A stretch of DNA of 64,000 nucleotides from Strigops habroptila (lineage: Eukaryota > Chordata > Aves > Psittaciformes > Psittacidae). A model generated the notes under the pieces. The model was not told the DNA's origin, searched no databases, and saw only the letters and a program-made list of their open reading frames with translations. This document shows positions 21,776 through 33,755 of this stretch, in pieces (the stretch's first letter is position 1; each line of letters begins with the position of its first letter). Both the position numbers and the translations under genes were made by a program. Location of the stretch: NCBI RefSeq assembly GCF_004027225.2, contig NC_044279.2, positions 40,076,744 to 40,140,743 of the forward strand. Direction: 5' to 3'.

Positions 21776-24541
21776 TGATCTATTAAGATACCAATAGTGA
21801 TCCTACTGCTCTGTATTACTCTCAGAGAATTGAACATATTTAAGAAAACACTTGGTCACCTCTCCATTATCCTTGTGATGTTTATCCACCCTAGGAAAGG
21901 CTTCTTCTCCACTTGAAGCAGGATATAAGTGGCTGTTCGTAGAGTTAGTATAATTTATTGTCATTAGCTGCGACACGCTTCTATGTCTGTACAAGCCTCT
22001 TAGCTCTGGCTCAGGGGTAGACTGACAGAGGGACCACATAGGCTATATATTACTGTGCATGCTAACAAGCCTTCTGGAAACCTGGGGCATCACAGAGACG
22101 TGTCTGAAGTGGCACGCTGTATTGAAAAGAAGCAATAACTCATGTCCATTAACCTTAAATTATCTCAGACATCGTTTTCCCCAGATAGTGGAGATCTAAC
22201 TATATGTATTACTTACGAACAGAAGGAGTAAAGCTTGTCCTTTACTATATTTCGCCTATGTGTATCAGTCTCCATTAAAGTTACCCTATTGTCAGTTGTA
22301 CTGTTCTGTTCTTCTCCTCTCAGAGTTAAGCTTTGTCCTCCATAGCTAGAATACCAGGAGAAGTTGATAGAGCAAGGACTAAGATGGAGTGTTGATGAGG
22401 AGAGCTTCATTTTAGGATGTGAGACGGTGACAAAATTTGAAATACAAAATCTGGATGACAGCCATCCTGAGCTTGCAGACAGGGGAGGCAGGGGAGCAGG
22501 GAGGAAAAAGAGGAGAGAGGAAATGAAATAGGCGCAGGGCAGCTTCTGGTTCAGAAATGGAAGATCTCAGCCTCATTAAAAAAGCCCAAACTGTTGATAG
22601 ATTCATTTTGGGTTTAGAGACATTTAACCCTCAACCCCTATTATTCCTATATACATTTGCTAGTAAGGGAAACAAACCTGGTTTTCAAGCTAAGAGATGC
22701 TGGCTGGTATTAGCAATGCATAACTCTGCTATCAATATTTAAAGCTGTTTCTCCTCCCTTATCGTAGTCCTGATGCTTTGGGAACACAGTGACCCAAATT
22801 CTGAGCCACACTGCAGGTCTGAAGGAGCATGGCATCCCACAGAATAAAAATGAGCTCCAGATGTTTGGGCTCTTGTCATATGCTGCAAAATGTCACCGTG
22901 TAAGAAGATACATATTTAATTTCACAACTGTCAGTTCTTGTCTGCTGCCATCTTTTATATGTAGCAACAACGAATAGGCTGGGGTTGGACAAGTGTTTGG
23001 AAGGGGACACAGCTGGGACAGCTGACCCGAATTGACTGAAAGGATATTCTATACCATATAACATTGTGTTCAGAAACAAACAAACAAACAAATACACAAA
23101 ATAACAACACACACACAAAAAAATCCTTGGGGCAGAGGAAGAAGAAAGGTGGGAGCTGGCTTCCAGGGTGTCCACTGCTCAGAGACTGTCCAGGCATCAG
23201 TCTGCCTTTGGGGGTGGTGAGTGATTGCCTCTGCATCATTTGGGGGCTTTGTTTGCTTGTTTCCCACCGCCACTTTCCACACATATTAAGCTGTCTCATC
23301 CTGACCCATGAATTTCTCACTTTTCTTCCTCTTTTCTATCCCCATCCTGCTGGGAAAGGGAAATGAGTGGCTTGTGTGGGTGCTTGGCTGCCATCAGGGA
23401 TCAACCCACCACATTATTCTGCTCTAAAAAGTGGTCTGTAGGGGAGATGTGAACATAGCGTTTCTCATCCGTGATTCCCTCAGAGGGCCTGTAAGCAGTC
23501 TCCCCATGAACAGCTGGAGGTGTGTGACACACGGGACCTAATGTGTGCTGATTGTGGCCTTGCCACCAGCCCCGGCACCCATAGGAATGCATGCGCAGAA
23601 GTGATAACTGGGACCTGCACACACATGTTCTAAGGTGTTCCTTAGATGAACCTGGAGTGAGAAGAAATCCAACTTCATTCCCACAGAGATGTCCAGGTTG
23701 GGAGTGTGGGAAGGGGTCTGAGCTTGGTGGATGGGTGATAGTTAAGGGCAGTGTGAGGAAGAGGGTGATGGTGGTGATGGTGGGTCTGAGCAGGGACTGT
23801 TGGGCATCCGAAGCAACATGCATGGGACATCCGCTCCCGACTCCTGACTGTGAAACCCAGTGTGGGTACTGGACGCCCACAAGATAGCACCAACTTTCAT
23901 AGCACCCAACTCTGCTGGGGGCTTGGGTTGCAGGGAATGAATTACAAATTGCTGAAGCTTGATAGCAACACATAGCACAAGTATGTGGTCATACGACAAA
24001 CCCATCAGTAAGTGCAGCATATTTAGATTGCAGTTCTCAGCCAAACTTACCCCTCCAATAACTCCAAGTACAACAAATTGATTATTCATACTGTAGTAAA
24101 AGTTCAAATCAATTATTTCTCATAGCATTTTGGGTAAGAGTAACAGCCGTAACAGCAATGCTATTTTAATGAAATGCTGAAAATTTATCCAAAACTTCAC
24201 TACAATCCATAGCGATTGCTATGGATGGGAAGGAGGGGGCCAAAGAAACAAAACCAAAGCAGCCCAAAAGACAGGAGAGAAGCTTGTGCATCACAATTAA
24301 AGAAGAAAGAAAAGAGAGACAAAGCTGCCACAGCTCTGAAGTGAACTTGTAGCTTAATTTCCTCATTCTCGCAACAGCGCTGGTGAAATATGACTCATTT
24401 CCTGCAACAAAGCCATATTCAATTACCATGGCTAAGATAGGTCCAGCCCACAAGCCATCCAAGCAAAACGCTGCTGGTGGGGCTAAAACCACCTCTGAAG
24501 CACTCTGCTTTTAAAGCTCGCCAGACCAGAGTCTGAGAATC
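21776..24541. other. Gene B 3' UTR and intergenic region before gene C
   Basis: The stretch covers the gene B 3' UTR, with possible poly(A) signals ATTAAA at 22274-22279 and AATAAA at 22843-22848, and then spacer. It includes an AAAC-repeat tract at 23073-23120 and a GTGATGGT-rich segment near 23755-23790. Long overlapping frames on both strands at 23.4-24.1 kb (up to 190 codons on minus) match no family I know. Confidence 0.5.
24391..24404 (+). promoter_or_regulatory. AP-1/ETS-like pair upstream of gene C
   Basis: TGACTCA, a consensus AP-1 site, is followed directly by TTTCCTG, an ETS-like core in reverse orientation. The pair lies about 145 bases before the gene C start codon. Promoter function is inferred from position and motif only. 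Confidence 0.35.
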
Positions 24542-27500
24542 ATGACAAGCAGATTTTCTGCTTGTGTGCTGGCTTTACTGCACTTCTGTCGTTCCTCTGA
24601 CTCATACGAACCACAGTCATTGCCTGATGTTGGAGATGCAGAGTTCATTAAGGAATGTGTGCAAACTCATAACAGATTCCGGTCCGGGGTGAATCCATCA
24701 GCCAGCAACATGCTCTACATGGTAAGGAGATCTTCACAACCTGTATGCAAGTGTGTAGCATTGTGATTGTCTTTACAATTCTCAGAGCAACTGCCTGGGA
24801 TCATAAGAGCTGTTTCTTTTTAAAGCAGAGAAAAAGGCTCTGATTATCAGGTGGTTTTATATGCTCGGGTATGTGTATAACTTTGCCTGGACTAATTTCC
24901 TCTTTTGAAATCCAAGATTTCAACCCTCAACCTAATGTTTTGTGCTGTGAAAAGCCTCAACAGCCCAGGGTGTAATTTATGTGCAGACCTAAGCACAACC
25001 TTTCATACTTGAGTCAGCACAGGCACAGACTGTTGCCAGAAAGTCTCTTGGAGAGCTTTCTTTAAGCTTTCTTTGCAAGGCTTTCACGGGCTGAGCCAAC
25101 AGAGCAGCTGTTCATAGGTGCTGGGGCCGCAGGGGAAGCCAAAAAGCAACAATTACATCAGGAGCAAGTGCTGGAGGCATCGGGTCCCACATCACTCTGC
25201 CCCCCTGCCTTCTCCCTGCCCACATCAGGGGGCAATATCTGCAGCCACCGTGCAAAAAATAGCCTGTTGTAATTCAAAATATACCCAAAAGTGGCCACCT
25301 CTCATGTCAGATGGCTTGTGACACTTGTCTCCCTGCTGGGTGGCACATGGAAAACCCAGCAAGGAGGGAGCTGTAAATATGTGCATAAAGCTGGGCTTAT
25401 GGCTGAGAAGCCCAGCTCTGATTCGTGAGATGTTAAATTCCAGCAGCCTGGGAGCTGTCTCTTGCAACATCCATCACCTTTTGTGCTTTGACTGGGTAAT
25501 ACTTGAGATTTCTATGTTTCTTCTTGGGATAATCACAGATCTCTCGGATGGACCATAGCAATTGTCCCTGCTCATGGCAGGGAAGTTGGAACTAGATGAT
25601 CGTCAAGGTTGCTTCCAACCCAAACCATTCTACAGTTGTATGGTTCTATGGCTGTCCTAATTCTGATCTCCTTCCTTTTGACCATCTTCCTTGCTATCTC
25701 GCATGGTCACCACCAGAAGAGGACACAACCACATCTGTAATTAGCAACACCCCAACCAAAGTTAAAGAAAACAAAAGCTGAATTACCATTTCTGGTTGTC
25801 AAACACCAACAAAGTGCCCATTAGGGAGGGGTAAGTGAGCAGTGAGCAAGCTCCAGTTGCAAGCCTGACAGGAAACAATTCAGTTTCTCTTCTAGATGTA
25901 TCTTTTACTTCAGCTTTCTTCTGCTGGGCATCCTGAACTTCTAGTACATATTGCTCCAGACTGCTGGATTGCTTTACTAGCCCCATACTAATGAAATCTT
26001 GCTAGGATGTATTAAAAAAGCAATAGTCATATTTTTAAATTATGCCTAATTTTTCCTTTTGAAACATTAAAGAACTGAAATCTGAAAAAAAAAACCAAAA
26101 CAAAACAAAAAACCCAAACAAAAAACTTAAACAAACAAATGAAGATTGTTAAAATAAAACAAGAAATCATGTTAAGTTTCTTTTAAAACACTGCAAACCC
26201 CTCCTAAACTTAAGTATAACCTCTCCCAGGAAGAATTTAATGTGGAGAAAGCAGTGTAATACATGATAAAATCTGTTATGAAAGTAAAAGCATTAGAATT
26301 GAAAACAGTAGATCTCTTCATTTTTGAATGGCCTTTAGCACTTCAAAAATGAGAAGAAGACTTCTCTATTTCGCAGGGAGCTTCTGTTTGCTGTTGATAA
26401 CTGTCCACCTAGATACACAAAACTGAAGACTCTGAACTCAAAGCATTTCCATCTTTTATAAAAATAGTTTTTAAATGAAAGTACAATATAGAAACTCCTT
26501 TAACTGCAAGTAACAAAGCCCAGCCATCTATGTTTTTAATACATTTATTATGAGAATGCTGATCTAATATTTTTTTACCTGACAAATGTGACCCCTTTCC
26601 CATTCACCCAAAACATTGCTTAGGTCTGTTCCAAGGCTCATCAAAATTAATAGAAAGAGTCTCACCAGTTTCATTGGGTTCACTACAGTCTCCTTTGAGA
26701 GATGCCTCACATCATTTTCACTTATCACATGTTCAGTTTTCCCTCCCTAAATCAGAAAGTATCTCACCTGAGTTATACAACCAAAACTGAGAAATAATTC
26801 ACTGGGAGAAAAAAATTGTAATTACTATTTTCTGAAATAGCAATGATATCTATACGCAAACTTCCCTGTTCTGTGCATTTTTCCCCATGCGGTTGAGTTC
26901 TATCTTTTTGCATGAACAACATTTCATAAGCGAATAGTTAAACTAAAGATCATCCTAAAGTGTCAATTTCTGCGTACTGCTTTTTCAACTCTCAGTCACT
27001 TTAAGCATTCACACAGGAAAGGAAAGTACATTTAAACTTACTAACCTTTAAAATTATTACTAACTAATAATAACTAATTTTTCTTTACTCATTGTTAATG
27101 ATCCATTCAAAACAATTTCTGTAGTGATTCTATTGTTTGCAGAAGCGAGATATTTTGATCTGTATAGAAAAGGAGAAATAAAAAAGGTGTCTTTTTAAAA
27201 GAAAGTCTAATCTAAAATAGTTCAGTAGTGCTGAACAACATCATTTACACAACACAAAGCATAACTAGAGCTACAGTCATGCACTTGTGGTACTGCATTT
27301 TCCAGGAGATGCAATCCTGTATTTGCTCAATCAAGTTGTGTGTACAAGAAAGCACAGCAAAACCAGACACCACCTCCACTGCAAACAAAAGAGATTTATA
27401 TAACTCAATTGCTTAAATAACCACTTTCTGTAGGATTGAACAGCAAGTGAATTAGTCATTCCACAAATATGAATCCATCACTAACATTTGGAGCCACCAA

Positions 27501-30500
27501 ACACAGAGATGCAGAACAAAGGGTTGAGTTTAAACTGCCCCAAAAATCCATGTGTGCTTCTAAACTGACCTGCAAGCAGTAGCCTTAATGCATGCGGCTG
27601 CATGAGACTCAGGTAAGCATACACCCCAATCTCCAGATTTCCTGTAAATTCACTGTTTAAATTACATTAACATTCCCCCATGGACAGTACAGCCTGGAAA
27701 TGCACATTGCACTCCAAACACTGTATCTGACTGATGTATAGTTCTTGGCATCCAACAAACCAGTCAGCCAAATTACTCACCACCTCAAAAGTTTAATGAG
27801 TAACTAAGTAAAATCAGTTCTAACTAAATAACTAAGTAACTTAGTTCAAATCAGAAATTAACCTACAAGACAATTTACCATGTAGCTCTGTAAGTCCCAG
27901 CAGAAACAAAAAACAAATGAACCCGAAGCATACATGCTACTGAGACCCAGCTTGTCCTTAAAGTTGCTCTGAATTACTACACTGCTAAGGTATCAAAGTG
28001 ATTTTTAGTTGTCTTTATTTTGCAGAGTTGGGACCCAGATTTGGCAAAGACTGCAAAAGCTTGGGCAAAGAAGTGCCTGTTTGAACATAATACGTACCTG
28101 AAAGATCCAGGGCAGGCTCATCCCAAATTTAGCCCCGTTGGAGAAAACCTTTGGACTGGCTCACTTTCTATTTTTACTGTGCAAGGAGCCATCACCTCTT
28201 GGTACAACGAGGTCAGCTCCTACACTTATGCCACCAACAAATGCAGAGGAGTGTGCGGCCACTACACACAGGTAGGCATTGTATTTCTCCATCTAAACTA
28301 GGAACCTGTGTTGCCATTTTGACAAAGAAACTCTCAATTTCTGTTGAAGAGGCAGTGAACTGTTTTCCAAGTGCTGTAGTCTTACGTTAGATCTGATATT
28401 CTCACAAGATATTCTTATGTCCCCCATCCCCAGGGATGAAAAGAGTCACTGTATTATTATTATTTTAGATATGACAGTTGTATTTTGTTTCCACGAAGAA
28501 AACAGGACAGCCATCAAGCAGTCAGATTTAGCCAAGCAGTGGCCAAAAAACAGGCAACAGCAGTGGCTGTGGGCTGCAGTGCATGGGGGATGAGGTCCCA
28601 GCTCTGGCAGGCAGCCTCTGCATGCCAAGGGCTCGGGAAATACCAGCACATAAAGAGCTCTGCAAGCATCATGTGCATATTTTTCCCAACCATTATTCCC
28701 AAGGAAAGTGGACAAAGCGAAGGAGAGGAGTGCCACTGCCATGCAACCCTGCAATCGCTAACTGTGGCTATGGGAAAGCAGGGCAGCTTGCAACAGTGGC
28801 TCTAGGGATTAGATTTTGACCTGAGGCTATTTAACGTTTTCTGCAGAGACATGCATCTGCATTTAGCACTTGAAGAGATGAGCTGAAGCCAGTGGGGTGG
28901 CTGAACAACATGTGTAGGTACTTGTGTGCAGAGAAGGTGGTGTGAGAGGTGACAGCGTGATGCTTTTAATCTTGCTCACAAGGACAAGGCAAGATTCAGC
29001 ATCTGGAACTGCTGTGGAATGCACCTTACCTGGCACTGGCACAGGGCTGTTTACCATGTTGTTTGCAGTGGAGCAGCCCAGGCGGTTGCATGGGTGAGAA
29101 TGAGAAAATAAGGTTATTCTCATTTGGAGTCAGTGGTCCAGTGACTGTAGCTAGAAGCTGAGTGTCTGCCAGCTTTGAGGGACATCCTTGGGTCCGCACC
29201 TCCAGGGAACCCCTCGTTCCTCTCCCTCCTTCCCAGCTGTGGAGATGAGAAGTTTCCTCCGGGTACAATTACTGCAGTTACTACAAACACTTCCCCAGCA
29301 TATACCTCAGCTGGTGGCCACTTGGGATGGAGAGGGTACTTCATGGTCCTCAGGGATGCCGTTGTCTATGGCTGGCATCGGGAGCAGCCTCTGCTCTGCC
29401 ACTGCACTGAGAACACCCTCAGGAGCCTGAGGATTGTTCCGTTTTCCCAGAGCTGGCACCAAAAAGGCACAAACAGAAAGGCCAGGCCTCCTCTTTGAGT
29501 CAGTGAAGGCATGAATGTGTGTCTTCATCTCTTGTGCTGCCAGGATCTCTCCACATCTCTCACGTAGTAAGTCATTGCTGCTGTTGTGTCACCTCAGGTA
29601 CTGCTGTGCCCTCATCCTTTCTCTGCTTCTGTCATGGGTTTGTTTTTCCAGGACTGCAATATTTGGTTGCACTGTAATCTTTGAGTTGGAGCAAGGATGC
29701 TGAATTGAACTGCACAGCTTCTGGTAGACAGAGGATCACTAGATGAAGGAATGCCCTTGCCTTTAGATTATCTTAGTCATTGCTGTGATGCTAAAAGGCA
29801 GGACTGCCACCTTGAATTGTCCTTCTCCCTGCTCCTCTCATAACACCAGTGCCTTCCAGCAATTTGCCTGTATGTCCCCACTGAATTTAGTACAGGAGCA
29901 ATCAGCCCTCTTTGGAGCTATAGCACATTACACAGCCTTTCAGCACAGATTTGACCTGATCTCCCCCCAGCAGCAAAGACAGAAGGCTAATGGACTACCT
30001 TGAAGCAAAGGAGATATACTTCACCTTCTCCATTGGAAGAAAGGAAAACTGCCTGTTACAGTTATTCTTCCTTTCAGAGTCATTTTAACAATATCTGGTA
30101 ATTTGGGCAAAACAATCAGGCATTTTTCAGAACAAGCTATAATTTCGAGATCCATCACTGCTGCTTTCCCCCACGAAGCCTGCCCAAGGAGTGGTCCTCA
30201 GCCAATTTGTTGCGACACCAAGGCAGGCAAGTCTTCTCCATAACGCTTCAGATCCTGAAGCAAAGCCTTTGTGACCTGTGTACCCCTCTGTCTTTGCAGG
30301 TTGTTTGGGCTACAAGCTACAAGGTTGGCTGTGCTGTCCACTTCTGTCCCAGGGTGGCGTACTCCTCCGCAACCAATGCAGCACACTTCACCTGCAACTA
30401 TGGGCCAGCGTAAGGTTTTCATTGCAAATACCATTCCACAGGGCTTGGGTCCTACCCCTTCTCTCCCAGAACATGCAACTTTATTAGATCAGTCCATCTA

Positions 30501-32856
30501 TTTGTGTGTTTTATGGTAGGAAATGGTCCCCAAAATAGAGAAAGAGGTATACTGATGCCCAACCAGCTTTTTTTTTGCTAGATGAGGGCCATGTGTTGGA
30601 GCCGAAAAGCAGTGACACTGGTAGAGAGGATAAAATATAAGATGTTGACATGAAAATACTGAAGCGATCAGTTGAAAATGAATCCCTTGCTCCTGAGCGC
30701 CAAGATGGTCCCAGACAGTTGCCAAGGTGCAAGCCAAAAGTCTGAAAACATTTCCACATGTGCCTGCAGAATGAAGCCTCTGGGTCAATAGTTTGGATAC
30801 ATATTGAAGTGTGCAATGCTTGCAGCTGCTATCTTAGCAGCTGCGGGCTGCTTGTGAGGCTGGAGCTGCTCAAGGCAAAATCTTATCCAGAGGTCCTTCA
30901 TACGCATAGTCAGCAGACTATCGAGCTAGGTGCTACTCATGCTGCTGGCAGAGGTGGGAAGCAGGGGGAGACATGCATCTCTCCTAAAAAATTCACCAAC
31001 AAATGGATGAAATCAATACCTATGAAAGATTCTCCAGCACCAGAGATTCCTCTTCAAGGATGAATACGCACATGCACAAGTAACTAAACCTCCTTTTTTT
31101 CCCATAGCTAGAGTCAGCTCTTAGAACCCACAGTCTCTACACATAAATTATCCAGCTTTTAGTCTATTTTAACCCCCAGGTTTGCAACACTGCTGTCTCC
31201 AGGTTCTGAAACGAGTGCCCCATTACACTTAACCTCTTCTGCTTCACTGCGTATCTTGGGCACTCAGAGAGGGAACATCCAAAAACCATCTCTATATTAA
31301 TACAAGTGAAGCAAAACCCAGGTTAAAACTCATTAGTGGCAGGTCTTCACACTCCCCTCCCAAGGGCAGTTTGAGAGCAGTGTTTCTTTCCTTCATAGTG
31401 GGAATTACCCAGTGCGCCCATACAAGACAGGAGCAGCATGCAGTGACTGCAACGGCGAGCGGTGCTCTAACCAGCTGTGTCGTAAGTAGAAGACAACCAG
31501 CCCTCCTCCCCAAGCACACATAGAAAGGGAAAGAGCACACAAAAGATACTGGCAGGAGGCAGGCACAGCACCCTCCTGTTCCTAAATATAGCCTGGAAAA
31601 CTGCAGTCAGAAGCCAAGTGAGCAGTGATGCACAAAGAGTGGGGAGGAAGCTGGGAAGAGCTTGTTTTCTACCCTAGGGAGTGACGGGATGGGGTCTGCT
31701 CTTTGGGTGCTGGAGGATATGTTGCAGGAGATAGAGTAGCTGCAGCTTAAGATGTTATTGTCCTGCCAGAAGTTACTGCCTGCAGAAATGGGAAGCACAG
31801 AAGGGGATACACGTCCCCTCCCAGCGGCTCCAGGTTATTATCTGATGCATGAGATGTGGGTTGAGCTGGTGCAAGTCCAGGCAAGCCAGCAACCTGCCAT
31901 GCCACTGCAGGAGGGGAGAACTGCCATGGCACTGCCAAAGCTGCTCGCTCCAGTGAACATCATCCTGGCCATCTGCTTTCCCCTAAGCACCAGGAGAGAG
32001 CCAGGCTGACATGCTCTTCATGCAGACATGGTGCTCAGCCTGAGCCCCTAGCAACCCACCTGAATCTCCTCCACTTGTCTTTGCAATGGCTGGATGGAGT
32101 CAGGAGGGGAGAAGACTTTCTGCAATTCCCACAAAAAGAACAAGGCACTGTGCTGTGGACATCTGATGGGGGGAACTGAGGGTAGGCTAGGATCACACTT
32201 TTCCCCCGTAGTCGACCTGAGGTGAACTAACAGAGTGGGAAGGTGATGTTAAAACACCAGCACTGCAGGAATGAGAAGGAGTCTCTGATACATGGGGCTG
32301 TTTAATGTTAGCTACAGATGGGGATCTTATATGCAAGCCAAAAGCCACTGTGCAAGATCACTGGGCAAAAGCCAAAGTGATCCAGGGAAGCACGCTTGGA
32401 GGAGTAAGTCCTCTCTAGGCCAGCCACTGGCGGGAGAAGTCAGCATGGTGTGATCAAGTGCTCCTCAGCAAAGCCCAAGAGCCACTGCAAAGCTCTCCCA
32501 AAGTCAGTGGGTCTTTGCTTCTTCCTGGAAAGAAACACAGGCTCAAACTGGTTTTAATGTGTAAGCTTGCTTACGTTCACTTCTTTTCTCTCTCCAGAAA
32601 ATGCAGAGCGTGACAAAGTCATTAGTAAGTACCACCAGAATTACTACTTCCATTTGTTGCCCTTGGTGCAGTTATACTTGAAAACAAGTAACTTGTTTTG
32701 TCCATAGGTGATTCCAAGTGGTATCCAGAGTGGGACAGATCTCCATGTGACGAGTACTGCATCGTCGTTATTGCTTTAAGGCCATTACTCCTTATACTGA
32801 CAATTCTGGCCACCTGGCTCCTACCAAAATACTGGTCTCTTAATACCTGCCAATGA
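24542..32856 (+). CDS. GLIPR1: GLIPR1-like CAP protein (gene C), complete, KRR1-proximal
   Basis: Six coding exons: 24542-24721, 28026-28271, 30300-30409, 31399-31481, 32598-32624 and 32708-32856, all GT-AG and in phase, for 264 residues, close to the usual GLIPR1 length. A signal peptide (about 1-21, ACVLALLHFC core) precedes the CAP domain: THN (His43), GEN (Glu100), NEV (Glu122), CGHYTQ (His139), then VVWATSYKVGCAVHFC. The hinge (C-x2-C-x4-C-x4-C) lies at about 193-206, the microexon gives NAERDKVI (208-215), and the last exon gives W-Y-P-E-W, C-D-E-Y-C (229-233), a membrane helix (about 234-254) and a short tail. As the CAP gene next to and convergent with KRR1 it occupies the position of mammalian GLIPR1. 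The symbol is tentative because paralogues can be lost or converted. GLIPR1-family roles in signalling or immunity are family knowledge, not visible here. Confidence 0.94.
25565..25655 (+). repeat. CR1 LINE 3' end in gene C intron 1
   Basis: CATGGCAGGGAAGTTGGAACTAGATGAT is followed by GGTTGCTTCCAACCCAAACC and ATTCTACAG...GGTTCTATGG. This is the sense CR1 3' terminus ending in the degenerate terminal octamer repeat. Confidence 0.85.
26083..26141. repeat. A-rich AAAAC simple repeat
   Basis: Imperfect runs of AAAAC and AAAC units. No adjoining retroposon body is recognisable, so this is called simple sequence only. Confidence 0.7.
28272..30299 (+). other. Gene C intron 2
   Basis: This 2.0-kb intron is more GC-rich than its neighbours, which creates many overlapping frames on both strands (28.4-29.7 kb). 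None matches a known protein or shows splice-supported structure. Confidence 0.6.
30410..31398 (+). other. Gene C intron 3
   Basis: This 1.0-kb intron has a GTAAGG donor and a TTCATAG acceptor, with no recognised gene or repeat. Confidence 0.6.
31482..32597 (+). other. Gene C intron 4
   Basis: This 1.1-kb intron has a GTAAGT donor and a TCTCTCCAG acceptor. Nothing recognisable is seen in it. Confidence 0.6.
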
Positions 32857-33535
32857 GTGACACACATGCAAGAAAACCCCAAAAACACTTGAGTCAACTC
32901 ATCCCTTCCATGCACATAAGTTACTGGCAGCACAAAGATTGGTAGAGACATTGTTTGCCTCCACAGGTGATTTAGAGGTACAGAAATACCTCCTTCATTA
33001 CAGGCAGCAGCTGGAAGAGCTGATAAGCAGCTTTCTCACTGCTCAGAGCCAGGAACTGGTTTTAAATCACTCATGTATTTAGTGGAGCGGTGTGAGCAGG
33101 ACCCGGTGGGTGAGGGAGCACACTGTGGCACACGCAGATGTCTGACACACTCTCTTAGGGAGGGCTGGAGGGTGCCCAGCTCAGGAGCCTGCCCCCAGGC
33201 AGAGCACTCACCTCCCTCATTCCTCTTGCCCTCTTTCCTCGGACGTTCCTCCAGCAAGATGCAGAGGTGCCTGGAGAGGTTTTTATTAAAACTTCTTTTT
33301 AAAGACCTTTTTAGACCTCTGGCATTTGCATCCTGGGGCAGGCAATGTGTTTCCCAGTTTTGCCCTGCACTGGGGCCACTGGCACTTCTCTTTGCTTAGG
33401 ATTTGGTTTTTAACACATCACCTGTGCCAAGACATGGTTTCACCCGTGTTTACACATGATCAGATATGACTGCAATCTTTCCTGTCTGGATTTTTTTTTT
33501 TTTTGTGAGCATAGTTTTTGACTGCTGTTTCGAAC

Positions 33536-33541
33536 AATAAA
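33536..33541 (+). terminator. Candidate poly(A) signal of gene C
   Basis: AATAAA lies about 680 bases after the gene C stop codon. A second copy at 33617-33622 lies 80 bases further on. The first is preceded by a T-rich run at 33491-33504. Confidence 0.5.
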
Positions 33542-33680
33542 TCGTTATTTCCTGCTTCCCAGGTATGGCAATTGTGTATTTGCAATATGAGTTAAAGCTT
33601 AACTGCTGGTGCATAAAATAAAAACACATTCAGCTCCAACCTGCACAATTCTGAGAAACAAAATGCTGGGAAAGATGGCA

Positions 33681-33755
33681 TAGAATCACAGAACGGGTTG
33701 GGTTGGAAGGGACCTTAAAGATCATCTACTTCCAACCCCCTTGCCATGGCATAAA
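33681..33755 (-). repeat. CR1 LINE 3' end downstream of gene C
   Basis: ATAGAATCACAGAACGGGTT is followed by GGTTGGAAGGGACCTTAAAG and TCCAACCCCCTTGCCATGGC. This is a reverse-oriented CR1 terminus just beyond the candidate poly(A) sites of gene C. Confidence 0.85.

Larger units (their letters stand above)
24722..28025 (+). other. Gene C first intron
   Basis: This 3.3-kb intron contains a CR1 fragment near 25.6 kb, an A-rich AAAAC tract at 26083-26141 and repetitive TAACTAAGTAA-like sequence at 27796-27850. No gene is seen. Confidence 0.65.

Noticed and set aside
23401-23973. Minus-strand frame of 190 codons between genes B and C
   Set aside because: No recognisable motif, overlaps frames on the other strand, and contains low-complexity His/Pro stretches from a repeat-like GATGGTG tract.
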